NCBI RefSeq assembly: GCF_016827605.1
Contig: NZ_JAEPJQ010000009.1
Coordinates: forward strand, 1 to 64,000
DNA length: 64,000 bases
DNA from: Hyunsoonleella ulvae
GTDB lineage: Bacteria > Bacteroidota > Bacteroidia > Flavobacteriales > Flavobacteriaceae
Reading direction: 5' to 3'
In this document: positions 36,414 through 46,138 of the stretch, piece after piece
How the letters are laid out: each line of letters begins with the position of its first letter
Numbering within the stretch: position 1 is the stretch's first letter
The notes under the pieces: model-generated
What the model was told of the DNA's origin: nothing
The model's database searches: none
The model's input: only the letters and a program-made list of their open reading frames with translations
Made by a program: the position numbers and the translations under genes

Positions 36414-38270
36414 ATGGCAGAACAAACAAAATACACTGAGGATAATATACGTTCGTTAGACTGGAAAGAGCATATTAGAATGCGACCAGGAATGTATATT
36501 GGGAAACTTGGTGATGGGTCTTCTCCAGATGATGGTATTTACATTCTTTTAAAAGAGGTTTTAGATAACTCTATTGACGAATTTGTGATGGGGGCAGGTA
36601 AAACCATCGAGATTTCTATTCAGGGTAGTAAGGTTATTGTTCGTGATTACGGTAGAGGTATTCCTTTGGGAAAGGTGGTCGATGTAGTTTCTAAAATGAA
36701 TACTGGTGGTAAGTACGATTCAAAAGCATTTAAAAAATCGGTAGGATTAAATGGTGTTGGTACCAAGGCTGTAAATGCACTTTCTAATTATTTTAGGGTA
36801 GAGTCTACACGAGATGGTAAATCGGCTTCAGCAGAGTTTGAACAAGGGAACCTAACCAATCAAGAATTATTAGACGACACCAGCCGAAGAAAGGGAACCA
36901 AGGTATCCTTTATTCCAGATGAATCCATTTTTAAAAACTACAAGTTCCGCAGTGAGTATGTGGTTAAAATGCTAAAGAATTATGTGTATCTCAACCCTGG
37001 ATTAACCATAGTTTTTAATGGTGAAAAATATTATAGTGAAAACGGACTTAAAGATTTATTGGCTGAAAAGATTAATGAATCAGATTTATTGTATCCAATT
37101 ATCCACTTGAGAGGCGACGACATAGAAATTGCTTTAACCCATAGTAAAACCCAATATAGTGAAGAGTACAACAGTTTTGTAAACGGACAAAACACAACCC
37201 AGGGCGGTACACATTTAAATGCCTTTAGGGAAGCCGTTGTAAAAACAGTAAGGGAGTTTTATGGTAAAAACTATGATGCTTCAGATGTTAGAAAATCTAT
37301 AGTTAGCGCTATAGCTATAAAAGTGATGGAGCCTGTTTTTGAAAGTCAAACCAAAACAAAGTTGGGTTCTACAGAAATGGGAGGGGATTACCCTACGGTA
37401 AGAACTTATATTAACGATTTTGTAAAAACCAATCTCGATAACTTTTTTCATAAAAACCCAGATACAGCAGAGAAATTACAACGTAAAATTCTTCAGGCAG
37501 AACGGGAGCGTAAAGAATTATCAGGCATAAGAAAGCTAGCAAGAGATAGAGCAAAAAAAGCCAGTCTTCACAATAAAAAACTTAGGGATTGCCGTGTACA
37601 TTTTGGAGACACCAAAAATGAAAGGAATCTTGAGACAACACTGTTTATAACTGAGGGGGATTCAGCATCTGGTAGTATCACAAAATCTAGAGATGTGAAT
37701 ACACAAGCAGTTTTTAGTCTTAAAGGAAAGCCTCTAAACTCCTACGGATTAAGTAAAAAGATAGTATACGAGAATGAAGAGTTTAATTTGCTACAAGCCG
37801 CACTAAACATAGAAGAGTCCCTCGAAGATTTGCGTTACAATAATGTTGTAATAGCAACAGATGCCGATGTGGATGGTATGCATATAAGGCTATTGTTAAT
37901 TACATTTTTCTTGCAGTTTTTTCCAGAAGTCATTAAAGAAGGGCATTTGTATATTTTGCAAACCCCTTTGTTTAGGGTTAGAAATAAAAAGGAAACCATT
38001 TATTGTTATTCAGAAGAAGAACGCATAGCAGCCATTGAAAAATTAAAACCCAAACCAGAAATTACCAGATTTAAGGGGTTGGGAGAGATTTCGCCTGACG
38101 AGTTTAAGCATTTTATTGGAGACGACATACGTTTAGATCCCGTAATGTTAGATGATAATATGTCTATCGAAGAATTGTTATCATTCTACATGGGTAAAAA
38201 TACACCAACGCGCCAGGAGTTTATTATTGATAACTTAAAGGTAGAGCTTGATTTAATTGAGGAAAAATAA
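36414..38270 (+). CDS. parE: DNA topoisomerase IV subunit B
   Basis: The ATPase subunit of the type IIA topoisomerase that decatenates chromosomes. The GHKL ATPase site is visible as [13 protein letters not shown] and [10 protein letters not shown] with [13 protein letters not shown] (about 45-130). The TOPRIM domain has TEGDSASG (about 416-423) and TDADVDGMH near 485. At 618 residues it has the length of ParE rather than GyrB, and the downstream parC supports this. The two genes are 34 bp apart, so co-transcribed. Confidence 0.94.
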   Translation: MAEQTKYTEDNIRSLDWKEHIRMRPGMYIGKLGDGSSPDDGIYILLKEVLDNSIDEFVMGAGKTIEISIQGSKVIVRDYGRGIPLGKVVDVVSKMNTGGKYDSKAFKKSVGLNGVGTKAVNALSNYFRVESTRDGKSASAEFEQGNLTNQELLDDTSRRKGTKVSFIPDESIFKNYKFRSEYVVKMLKNYVYLNPGLTIVFNGEKYYSENGLKDLLAEKINESDLLYPIIHLRGDDIEIALTHSKTQYSEEYNSFVNGQNTTQGGTHLNAFREAVVKTVREFYGKNYDASDVRKSIVSAIAIKVMEPVFESQTKTKLGSTEMGGDYPTVRTYINDFVKTNLDNFFHKNPDTAEKLQRKILQAERERKELSGIRKLARDRAKKASLHNKKLRDCRVHFGDTKNERNLETTLFITEGDSASGSITKSRDVNTQAVFSLKGKPLNSYGLSKKIVYENEEFNLLQAALNIEESLEDLRYNNVVIATDADVDGMHIRLLLITFFLQFFPEVIKEGHLYILQTPLFRVRNKKETIYCYSEEERIAAIEKLKPKPEITRFKGLGEISPDEFKHFIGDDIRLDPVMLDDNMSIEELLSFYMGKNTPTRQEFIIDNLKVELDLIEEK

Positions 38271-38304
38271 GAGATGTATTCCTGAATTTTAGGAAGTATT
38301 ATAT

Positions 38305-40953
38305 ATGATTGAAGAAGAAAACGACGACCTTACAAACGGACAAAACGACGAGCCTCAAGAAACCATAACCCGGGTTACGGGGATGTACAAAGATTGGTTT
38401 TTAGACTATGCTTCTTATGTTATTCTAGAACGCGCAGTACCAGCTATTGAAGATGGTTTTAAGCCTGTGCAACGGCGTATTATGCATTCCATGAAAGATT
38501 TGGATGATGGGCGTTATAACAAAGTAGCGAACATTGTTGGGCATACCATGCAGTATCACCCACATGGCGATGCCAGTATTGCCGATGCCATGGTGCAAAT
38601 AGGGCAGAAAGACTTGTTAATTGATACCCAAGGAAACTGGGGTAATATATTAACAGGCGATAGCGCAGCTGCCTCACGTTACATAGAAGCACGTTTATCT
38701 AAGTTTGCTTTAGATGTTGTTTACAATCCTAAAATTACCGAATGGCAGGCAAGTTATGATGGGCGTAGAAAAGAGCCCGTGAATTTACCAGTAATGTTTC
38801 CTTTGTTGTTAGCTCAGGGAGGAGAAGGTATCGCGGTTGGATTATCTACAAAAATATTACCACATAATTTTATAGAACTTATTGAGGCTTCGGTAAAACA
38901 TTTGCAAGGTAAGCGTTTTACCATTGTACCAGACTTCCCTACAGGTGGCATTGCAGATTTTTCTAACTATAATGATGGCAATAGAGGAGGTAAAGTTAGG
39001 GTTAGGGCTAAGATTTCTCAATTAGATAAAAATACATTAGTAATTACAGAATTGCCTTTTGGCACAACAACGTCATCTTTAATTGATTCTATTTTAAAAG
39101 CGAATGATAAAGGGAAAATCAAAGTAAAAAAGATTGAAGATAATACTGCGGCTGAAGTTGAAATATTAGTGCATTTACCATCAGGTTTATCTCCAGATAA
39201 AACCATTGATGCGCTTTATGCATTTACAAGTTGTGAGTCATCCATTTCGCCTTTGGGTTGTGTTATAGAAGACAACAAACCTTTATTTATTGGGGTTTCT
39301 GAAATGTTGAGACGTTCTACGGATAATACAGTACAGCTTCTAAAACAAGAACTTGAAATTAAACTGGGTGAACTGGAGGAACAATGGCATTTTGCATCTC
39401 TAGAACGTATTTTTATTGAAAACAGAATTTACCGAGATATAGAAGAGGAGGAAACTTGGGAAGGTGTTATCTCTGCCATAGATAAAGGATTGCAACCACA
39501 TATAAAGCATCTAAAACGAGCGGTTACAGAGGATGATATTGTACGATTAACGGAAATCCGAATTAAACGTATTTCTAAATTTGATATAGATAAAGCACAA
39601 CAAAAGATAGATGCCTTAGAAGCACAAATCGCTGAGGTAAAACATCATTTAGAGCATTTGATAGAGTATGCTATTGCTTACTTCCAAAGGCTTAAAAAAG
39701 AATATGGAGAGGGTAGGGAGCGCAAAACAGAAATAAGAACTTTTGATGATGTAGATGCTACCAAAGTAGTAATTAGAAATACCAAACTTTATGTGAATCG
39801 TGAAGAGGGCTTCGTTGGGACTTCCTTACGTAGAAATGAATATGTATGCGATTGTAGTGATATAGATGATATTATCGTTTTTACCAAAGAAGGTAAAATG
39901 ATGGTTACCAAAGTTGACTCTAAGACGTTTGTTGGTAAAGATATCCTACATGTAGCAGTATTCAAGAAGAAAGATAAACGCACAATTTACAATATGATTT
40001 ATAGAGATGGTAGAAAAGGGCCGTCTTATATTAAGCGTTTTGCAGTTACTAGCATTACTAGAGATAGGGAATATGATTTAACGAATGGGAATAAAGGATC
40101 GGTAGTGCTTTATTTTTCAGCAAATCCTAATGGGGAAGCTGAAATTGTTTCTATCAACTTACGACAAGCAGGAAGCATTAAAAAGCTAAAATGGGATATT
40201 GATTTTGCAGATATTTTAATTAAGGGACGTGCTTCTAAAGGTAATTTAGTAACTAAGTACCCTGTAAAACGTGTAGAGCTTAAGGAAAAAGGTGTTTCTA
40301 CCTTGAAACCACGTAAGATATGGTTTGACGAAACAGTACAACGCATAAATGTTGATGGTAGAGGCGAACTCATAGGAGAATTTAGAGGCGAAGATAAATT
40401 GTTAATTATCAGTCAGTCAGGTATGGTTAAAACTGTTACGCCAGAGGTAACTATGCACTTTGATAGTGACATGATTGTGTTAGAAAAGTGGGTGCCTAAA
40501 AAACCAATTTCAGCAATTTATTATAATGGTGAAAAGGAATTATATTATGTAAAGCGCTTTTTAATAGAGCATGAAGGTAGGGATGAGTCGTTTATTTCAG
40601 ATCATCCAGATTCTTTATTAGAGATTGTTTCCACAGATTGGAAACCTATGGCTGAGGTTGTTTTTGCTAAAGAACGTGGGAAAGATAGAAGGGAGAATTT
40701 TGAGGTAAACTTAGAGGAGTTTATTGATGTAAAGGGCATTTCTGCCCAAGGGAATCAATTAACCAAATATAAGGTTAATCAAATTAACTTATTGGATTCA
40801 TTGCCTTATGAAGCTCCAGAAGAAGTACATGCAGACGATTTAGAAGTTGTAGGCGAAAAAGAATTGCCAGCTAAACCTGATGAAAGTGAAAATAGTAATG
40901 CAGAAGATTCTAATGATGAAATTGATGATGAAGGACAGATTACTTTGTTTTAG
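38305..40953 (+). CDS. parC: DNA topoisomerase IV subunit A
   Basis: The DNA-cutting subunit of topoisomerase IV. The 882-residue protein has the breakage-reunion domain with the AAASRYIEARLSKFA segment bearing the active-site tyrosine (about 121). A coiled coil near 430-460 and a C-terminal beta-pinwheel region follow. The tail is strongly acidic (about 855-878) and ends QITLF, where Asp and Glu are dense. Quinolone-resistance-region residues lie near 78-84 (HPHGDASI). It directly follows parE, forming the usual pair. Confidence 0.93.
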   Translation: MIEEENDDLTNGQNDEPQETITRVTGMYKDWFLDYASYVILERAVPAIEDGFKPVQRRIMHSMKDLDDGRYNKVANIVGHTMQYHPHGDASIADAMVQIGQKDLLIDTQGNWGNILTGDSAAASRYIEARLSKFALDVVYNPKITEWQASYDGRRKEPVNLPVMFPLLLAQGGEGIAVGLSTKILPHNFIELIEASVKHLQGKRFTIVPDFPTGGIADFSNYNDGNRGGKVRVRAKISQLDKNTLVITELPFGTTTSSLIDSILKANDKGKIKVKKIEDNTAAEVEILVHLPSGLSPDKTIDALYAFTSCESSISPLGCVIEDNKPLFIGVSEMLRRSTDNTVQLLKQELEIKLGELEEQWHFASLERIFIENRIYRDIEEEETWEGVISAIDKGLQPHIKHLKRAVTEDDIVRLTEIRIKRISKFDIDKAQQKIDALEAQIAEVKHHLEHLIEYAIAYFQRLKKEYGEGRERKTEIRTFDDVDATKVVIRNTKLYVNREEGFVGTSLRRNEYVCDCSDIDDIIVFTKEGKMMVTKVDSKTFVGKDILHVAVFKKKDKRTIYNMIYRDGRKGPSYIKRFAVTSITRDREYDLTNGNKGSVVLYFSANPNGEAEIVSINLRQAGSIKKLKWDIDFADILIKGRASKGNLVTKYPVKRVELKEKGVSTLKPRKIWFDETVQRINVDGRGELIGEFRGEDKLLIISQSGMVKTVTPEVTMHFDSDMIVLEKWVPKKPISAIYYNGEKELYYVKRFLIEHEGRDESFISDHPDSLLEIVSTDWKPMAEVVFAKERGKDRRENFEVNLEEFIDVKGISAQGNQLTKYKVNQINLLDSLPYEAPEEVHADDLEVVGEKELPAKPDESENSNAEDSNDEIDDEGQITLF

Positions 40954-41033
40954 AAATATCTGCAATTTTTCTGTATTAGCTTGATCTATATGCGTTAATA
41001 TCCAATCACTTTACATTATACTGTAAAAATGAT

Positions 41034-42209
41034 TTAAAATAGGTTTATTATATCCTCCGAAGAAAATAAGTCTATTAGATTGTTTAAGAATTCCTCGTAA
41101 TCTTTCAATTCTTGCTTTGCAATAAACTCGTTAGCCCTATGGGCTTGTTGTATTGATCCAGGTCCGCAAATAATGCTTTGTAAACCTGCTAGGTTATACT
41201 GTCCAGCTTCAGAGGCATAGGCCACCGTACCAATATTTGTATTGGAATTGATTTTTGACATTAACTTTACTATATCACTATCTGCTTTACTATCAAACGG
41301 TACAACCGGCGGATGAATTTCTTCTGTTTCAATGTTAAAATCTGGAAATGTAGATTTTAGTTCATACATTCGGTTTTCACAATGGGATTTAAAATCTTTT
41401 ATGACATCTTCTAAATTATCATCTGGAATCATTCTGGCATCCCATGAGAAATAAGCTTTGTCTGCAATAACATTAGGGGCAATACCGCCGTGAATAATAC
41501 CAGTGTGTAATGAGGAATATGGAGGGGAAAAACGCCTGTCTGTATGACCATTTTTAACAAACATATTCATTTTAGCTTCTAGCCAAAGCACCAGTCTAGC
41601 TGCCTCATGTATAGCACTTACTTCTTGTTTTATTCTGCTACTATGGCCAGCAGAACCATTTACTTTGGTGGTATACAAACAGATGCCTTTATGTCCAATA
41701 ATAGGCTGGAGTAGTGATGGCTCCCCTATAATGGCATATTTAGGTGTTTCAGAGTAATAGCTTTTAAGATGTGCAATTAACTCTGGTGCTGATAAACACC
41801 CAACTTCCTCATCATAAGAGAATGCAAAATAAATAGGCTTTTTTAATTTTGCTCTGGTAAAATTAGGTAGTAGGCTTAGGCAACATGCCAAAAAACCTTT
41901 CATATCACATGTGCCTCTCCCATACAGATTTCCGTCATTCTTATCTGTGAGTGTAAATGGATTGGTATTCCAATCTTGCCCCTCAACTGGAACCACATCA
42001 GTATGTCCAGATAAAACTATGCCTCCGTCTACAGCGGGTCCAATACGACAATGTAAAGACGCTTTAGTGCCTTCTTTATTGGGAACTAGAGTACAAGAAA
42101 TATCAAAACTTTCAATATAATCTTTAATCCAATGGATAATGGATAAGTTACTGTCTCCTCCCAAAACTGGAAAAGAAACGAGTTTAGCTAATATATCTTC
42201 AGTGGTCAT
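41034..42209 (-). CDS. argE: Acetylornithine deacetylase (ArgE) / M20 peptidase
   Basis: An M20 zinc hydrolase of 391 residues that removes acetyl from N-acetylornithine or related amide in arginine synthesis. LSGHTDVVPVEGQDW (about 66-80) carries the first zinc ligand, YDEEVGCLSAPEL (about 131-143) the catalytic glutamate, and AYASEAGQYNLAGLQSIICGPG the C-terminal zinc site. Its start overlaps the miaA stop by 4 bp (ATGA type), so translation is likely coupled. Bacteroidota usually use acetylated or succinylated variants, so the precise acyl group is uncertain. Confidence 0.85.
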   Translation of the reverse strand: MTTEDILAKLVSFPVLGGDSNLSIIHWIKDYIESFDISCTLVPNKEGTKASLHCRIGPAVDGGIVLSGHTDVVPVEGQDWNTNPFTLTDKNDGNLYGRGTCDMKGFLACCLSLLPNFTRAKLKKPIYFAFSYDEEVGCLSAPELIAHLKSYYSETPKYAIIGEPSLLQPIIGHKGICLYTTKVNGSAGHSSRIKQEVSAIHEAARLVLWLEAKMNMFVKNGHTDRRFSPPYSSLHTGIIHGGIAPNVIADKAYFSWDARMIPDDNLEDVIKDFKSHCENRMYELKSTFPDFNIETEEIHPPVVPFDSKADSDIVKLMSKINSNTNIGTVAYASEAGQYNLAGLQSIICGPGSIQQAHRANEFIAKQELKDYEEFLNNLIDLFSSEDIINLF

Positions 42210-43120
42210 ATTGTATGTGTTTCTATTGCCTCAACTATTTTTGAGATATCGTGCTTATAGTCAAACCAAATAATATCTTCATTTTTTCTAAACCAGGTTA
42301 GTTGTCGTTTAGCAAATCGTCTTGTGTTTTTTTTAATTTCTGATATAGCAAAATCTAATGTCCATTCATTATCAAAATATTTAAACAACTCTTTATAACC
42401 TACGGTGTTTAAGGCATTTAAATATCTATGTTTAACTAAAGATTTAACTTCATCTAATAAGCCTTCATTTATCATTATATCCACACGTTGATTAATGCGT
42501 GAGTAAATAATTTCCCGTTCTGCTGTTAAACCAATATTTATGACCTTAAATGGCCTTTCCCTCTTTTGTTTGTTTAGGTAAGAAGAATAGGGGTTCCCAG
42601 TACCTATACTTATTTCTAAAGCGCGAATTACACGATGTGGATTATCTATAGCTATGGATGCATAGCTTTTTTTGTCTAGTTGTTTTAACTGAAGTTGTAG
42701 GGATTCTAACCCTTTTTCCTTTAATTGTTTGTTTAGGGTTTCCCTAATAGAAATATCTACTTTTGGAAAATCATCTAATCCCTTTGTGACTGCATCAACA
42801 TACAAGCCAGAGCCACCAACCATAATAACAGTATCATTTTTTTTAAACAGGTGCTCAAGACATGTCATAGCGTCTATCTCGAATGCGCCAACATTGTAAG
42901 TGTCTTTTATAGATTTATGATGAATAAAATGATGTGTTGCAGCTGCTAATTCTTTTGTGGAGGGTGCAGCTGTTCCTATTTGCATTTCTTTGTAAAATTG
43001 GCGGGAATCGGCAGAGATTATTTCCGTATTAAAATGCTGCGCCAGCTTAATACTTAAAGCTGTTTTACCAATAGCTGTGGGACCAACAATGGATATGAGA
43101 TATTTAGGTTTTATTTCTAT
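42206..43120 (-). CDS. miaA: tRNA dimethylallyltransferase, without canonical start codon
   Basis: MiaA transfers dimethylallyl from DMAPP to A37 of tRNAs. The frame upstream of the first ATG (42985) reads an intact P-loop ISIVGPTAIGKTAL and SADSRQFYKEMQIGTAAPS, which the enzyme requires, so the true product must start before it. Between that P-loop and the preceding in-frame TAG stop there is no ATG, GTG or TTG. The most plausible start is ATA at 43120 (giving MEIKPKYLISIVGPT), or ATT six codons earlier. I chose 43120, which gives 304 residues, the usual length. The C-terminus keeps FAKRQLTWFRKN. It is either non-canonical initiation, a start-codon mutation, or a sequence error. Confidence 0.85.
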   Translation of the reverse strand: MEIKPKYLISIVGPTAIGKTALSIKLAQHFNTEIISADSRQFYKEMQIGTAAPSTKELAAATHHFIHHKSIKDTYNVGAFEIDAMTCLEHLFKKNDTVIMVGGSGLYVDAVTKGLDDFPKVDISIRETLNKQLKEKGLESLQLQLKQLDKKSYASIAIDNPHRVIRALEISIGTGNPYSSYLNKQKRERPFKVINIGLTAEREIIYSRINQRVDIMINEGLLDEVKSLVKHRYLNALNTVGYKELFKYFDNEWTLDFAISEIKKNTRRFAKRQLTWFRKNEDIIWFDYKHDISKIVEAIETHTI

Positions 43121-43210
43121 TGAACAGCGATTTAAAAATGAAATGTAAAGGTACTACCTAAAATAAATTACTCCAAACTATGGATTTGAAAATGATTTTG
43201 GCTGATTCTT

Positions 43211-43290
43211 GCGCAAGGGATTGAACGGCATGTTGGAGCTCCCGACCTAAGGAGGAGCGACTAGTGAAAGCCCGACCCTTGTGGTTGCGC
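43211..43290 (-). repeat. Structured dispersed repeat, copy B
   Basis: An 80-bp element closed by GCGCAA / TTGCGC inverted ends. On the minus strand its interior matches copy A (12302-12377): GGGTCGGGCTTTCACTA, TCGCTC, GGAGCTC and AACATGCCGTTCAATCCC. The end stems differ from A but pair within each copy. It lies between the ion-channel gene and miaA, in the miaA upstream region. Confidence 0.7.
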
Positions 43291-43297
43291 CCAAAAA

Positions 43298-44149
43298 TTA
43301 AATATGTAATTTTTCTCCACAGTTATAGCAATATTCTGCACCATCCCTGTGGTCTTCAGCCAGACAGTTTTCGCAGGATTGGGAGTTTAAACGTACGAGT
43401 GGTGTTTGTGTATTGTCTTTCTTTTTGCCTAGGGCTGTATATTCTGCTGATACTATTCCAGTGGGAACTGCTATTATGCCATAACCTAAAATCATGATAA
43501 GAGCTGCTATAAACTGACCTAGCGGCGTAACTGGAGCAATATCACCAAAACCAACTGTGGTTAGGGTAACTATACACCAATACACACTTACGGGAATACT
43601 TGTAAAACCACTTTCTTCTCCTTCTATGAGATACATTAAGGTGCCAAAAATGATACATAAAATAAGCACGGCAAAAAGAAATACAGAGATTTTTGCACGA
43701 CTTGATTTTATTGCTGAGGCTAATAAATTTGAAGCACCTAAATAACGTGCTAGCTTTAATATTCTAAAAATGCGTAATAATCTAAGTGCTCTTAGGGCAG
43801 CTAGGGCATGAATACCACCAAATAGGAGCGAAATATATTTTGGAATTGTGGATAGAAAATCTATTATACCATAAAAGCTAAAAATATATTTGTAAGGCTT
43901 TTTTACAGTAAGTATTCGAGCTATATATTCTATGGTAAATAAGATAGTAATAACCCATTCTGCAATGTTTAAAAAGCTATGGTATTTTTCGTCAAAGCTT
44001 TTAATGCTTTCTAACATTACAAAAATAATACTGGCTATTATTGCTATGAATAGAATAACATCAAAAACTTTTCCTGCTCTGGTATCAGCTTCATAAATGA
44101 TATCATGAAGTTTATGTCTCCAGCTATTTTCAGGTTTGGTTTTACTCAT
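43298..44149 (-). CDS. Voltage-gated-type potassium channel with zinc-ribbon tail
   Basis: A 283-residue six-helix cation channel. The S4 voltage-sensor helix LRALRLLRIFRILKLARYL (about 121-139) has arginines and lysines at every third position. The pore loop SVYWCIVTLTTVGFGDIAP (about 188-206) contains the TVGFGD potassium filter. After the S6 helix a short tail has two CxxC pairs (CENC and CYNC near 258-278), a zinc-ribbon-like motif not needed for the channel core. A minus-strand TATTTTTG lies 5 bp before the ATG, so the mRNA may be leaderless. It follows the DUF3857 gene by 21 bp. Confidence 0.9.
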   Translation of the reverse strand: MSKTKPENSWRHKLHDIIYEADTRAGKVFDVILFIAIIASIIFVMLESIKSFDEKYHSFLNIAEWVITILFTIEYIARILTVKKPYKYIFSFYGIIDFLSTIPKYISLLFGGIHALAALRALRLLRIFRILKLARYLGASNLLASAIKSSRAKISVFLFAVLILCIIFGTLMYLIEGEESGFTSIPVSVYWCIVTLTTVGFGDIAPVTPLGQFIAALIMILGYGIIAVPTGIVSAEYTALGKKKDNTQTPLVRLNSQSCENCLAEDHRDGAEYCYNCGEKLHI

Positions 44150-44170
44150 ATTACCAAAAATACTAAAGTT

Positions 44171-46135
44171 TTATGATTTCTTTTTTAGTACGATTAAGGA
44201 GTTGGTTTGGATATTTACAACTTGGTTCATTAATTCTTTTAAATAAGGATAGTAATCTGGCACATATATAGCTTTACTGAAACTTAAGCTAAATACCAAG
44301 TTTATAGTATTGCCAACTACATTTACAGCATAGTTTAAGTTACCTGTTTTGTTAGGTAAAGCTAATCTGGTGTTTTTAGGTAGTTCGGCAACTTGATAAA
44401 CATCCCCTAAGTCTAAATTAAGCATATAAACATAACTGTCTTTATATCCAAAATCTATAGGATAAGTACGCTCTTGTAATTTAAATGGGTTTTCTTTAAA
44501 GTATGTAAATATAAAAGGGTTTAAATAAATGGTTTCCGAGATGTCTTCGGTTTCATAATCGATACTGTAAGTTTCAGAAAATTGAGGGCTGGTTCTTGTT
44601 GAATTCTTTATGCTATAATTAGAAACTATGATATCTTCATTTCTGTCTTCTAGTCTATCAATATAACTATCTGGGTTAGGGAAATACGATTTTCTGGAGC
44701 TTAAAGCATGATATCCTGTAGTTCTTGTATTAACAGAACCTGAAAGCTTTTCTGTATCATCAAAATGAAGTTTGAGGCTGTAAAGTGTTGATGATTTATC
44801 TTTGGGTTTGATATCAATCCATGTGCTCCCTTTTTTAAAATCAACTAGTCTCCCATACTGATTGAGGCATCTAAATGGTATTTCTCCAAAGGATAAAAAC
44901 TTATCAGTTGCATCCAATAAATAAGTTTTATCATCTATAGTTGCTTGAACAATAAGGTAGTTAAAATCTGTAATTACTGGATATATTTTTGTGGCAAATC
45001 CATTGCCACGTGTGGATAGAAATACTGGCTTTACTGCAATGCCACTTTCTTTGAGTAGATTATGCAATAAAATATTAATAGATCCAACATTACCAGATTT
45101 GTTTTTTAAAATATTTCTAATTGAAACGTCTTTGAAAATATGAAAAGACTCATCCCAAGTATAGTTGGTTTGCATGTATTTATAAATGCCTTTTGCTTTT
45201 TCTAAGAGGTTAGTTTCATTCTGCAAATCTAAAGGCAACACTTCTTCAATATTGATAGATTTTTTTAATTGCTTTCCAATGTCCTTTTCTGTTCTTAATT
45301 CTTTGTCTACATCACTCCAGGTTTTCGTATAATTTACAACTCTACCATCCATTCCTTTAAAGGTTTCTAGCTCATAGTCTATTCTTGCAAGGTAATTGTC
45401 TTTTACTGTCATGTAATCTTCTTCAATGAATGCAGGGATGTCTTTCATTACATATTTCGCAATGCTACAGTCTGCACTGGCGCCGCTATACATTTCCAAG
45501 CATTTTTTCTCTACACTTATATCATTGGTTGCTAGTGATTTGCCACCAGTGAGTTTAATGTGGTAGAGCCAATTAGCAGGGATACTTGCATTATATTCAC
45601 TATACTTTTTTGGGATGTCGTCTTGAAACTCCCAGCCATGGTATTTCTGCATGTATGGAGAGCTTAGTTTATAGCTATATGTAATTACAGCGCCTTCTTG
45701 AATATTGGGAAGAGTGAATTTAACTATCGTAAAATTTTCGTTATACTCTTCTCTATAAATATCCTCTGGTTTTAATTTTGTTGTTTTTACATCGCCATTT
45801 TCAAGTGTGTAGGTAGCTCCAAAAATATCATCTACTTTTTCATAATCATTGTTGTTACCTCTATATAAATAGATGGAAACATTAGCATTATCAAAACCTT
45901 CTTTGTTGAAAATTTTAATCTTACGTTTAATGTGGGTTCTTAAATCATAATCATTTCTATCAACATGACTTTTTCCGTATTCATAAAGTACTAGAGCGTT
46001 TGCAGTAGAATCTTTTTCATAAATATTTAACTTTAAATCACTTAAAGAGACTCTGTATGCAGGTGCTTTATCTGATGATTGTGAATGAGTAAAAAAACTT
46101 ATGCAGAAAATTATAACAAGGAGTGAATACTTCAT
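44171..46135 (-). CDS. DUF3857 transglutaminase-like protein
   Basis: A secreted or periplasmic protein of 654 residues with a signal peptide (1-18, ending FFTHSQ). The N-terminal DUF3857 domain (about 50-210, with NYDLRTHIKRKIKIFNKEGF) is followed by a transglutaminase-like core (about 300-400; VGSINILLHNLLKESGIAVKPVF and LLDATDKFL). The expected core Cys is not evident, so the enzyme may be inactive. The C-terminal part (about 420-640) is beta-rich. It lies between the exonuclease/GIY-YIG gene and the channel, on the same strand. Confidence 0.82.
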   Translation of the reverse strand: MKYSLLVIIFCISFFTHSQSSDKAPAYRVSLSDLKLNIYEKDSTANALVLYEYGKSHVDRNDYDLRTHIKRKIKIFNKEGFDNANVSIYLYRGNNNDYEKVDDIFGATYTLENGDVKTTKLKPEDIYREEYNENFTIVKFTLPNIQEGAVITYSYKLSSPYMQKYHGWEFQDDIPKKYSEYNASIPANWLYHIKLTGGKSLATNDISVEKKCLEMYSGASADCSIAKYVMKDIPAFIEEDYMTVKDNYLARIDYELETFKGMDGRVVNYTKTWSDVDKELRTEKDIGKQLKKSINIEEVLPLDLQNETNLLEKAKGIYKYMQTNYTWDESFHIFKDVSIRNILKNKSGNVGSINILLHNLLKESGIAVKPVFLSTRGNGFATKIYPVITDFNYLIVQATIDDKTYLLDATDKFLSFGEIPFRCLNQYGRLVDFKKGSTWIDIKPKDKSSTLYSLKLHFDDTEKLSGSVNTRTTGYHALSSRKSYFPNPDSYIDRLEDRNEDIIVSNYSIKNSTRTSPQFSETYSIDYETEDISETIYLNPFIFTYFKENPFKLQERTYPIDFGYKDSYVYMLNLDLGDVYQVAELPKNTRLALPNKTGNLNYAVNVVGNTINLVFSLSFSKAIYVPDYYPYLKELMNQVVNIQTNSLIVLKKKS

Positions 46136-46138
46136 TTT

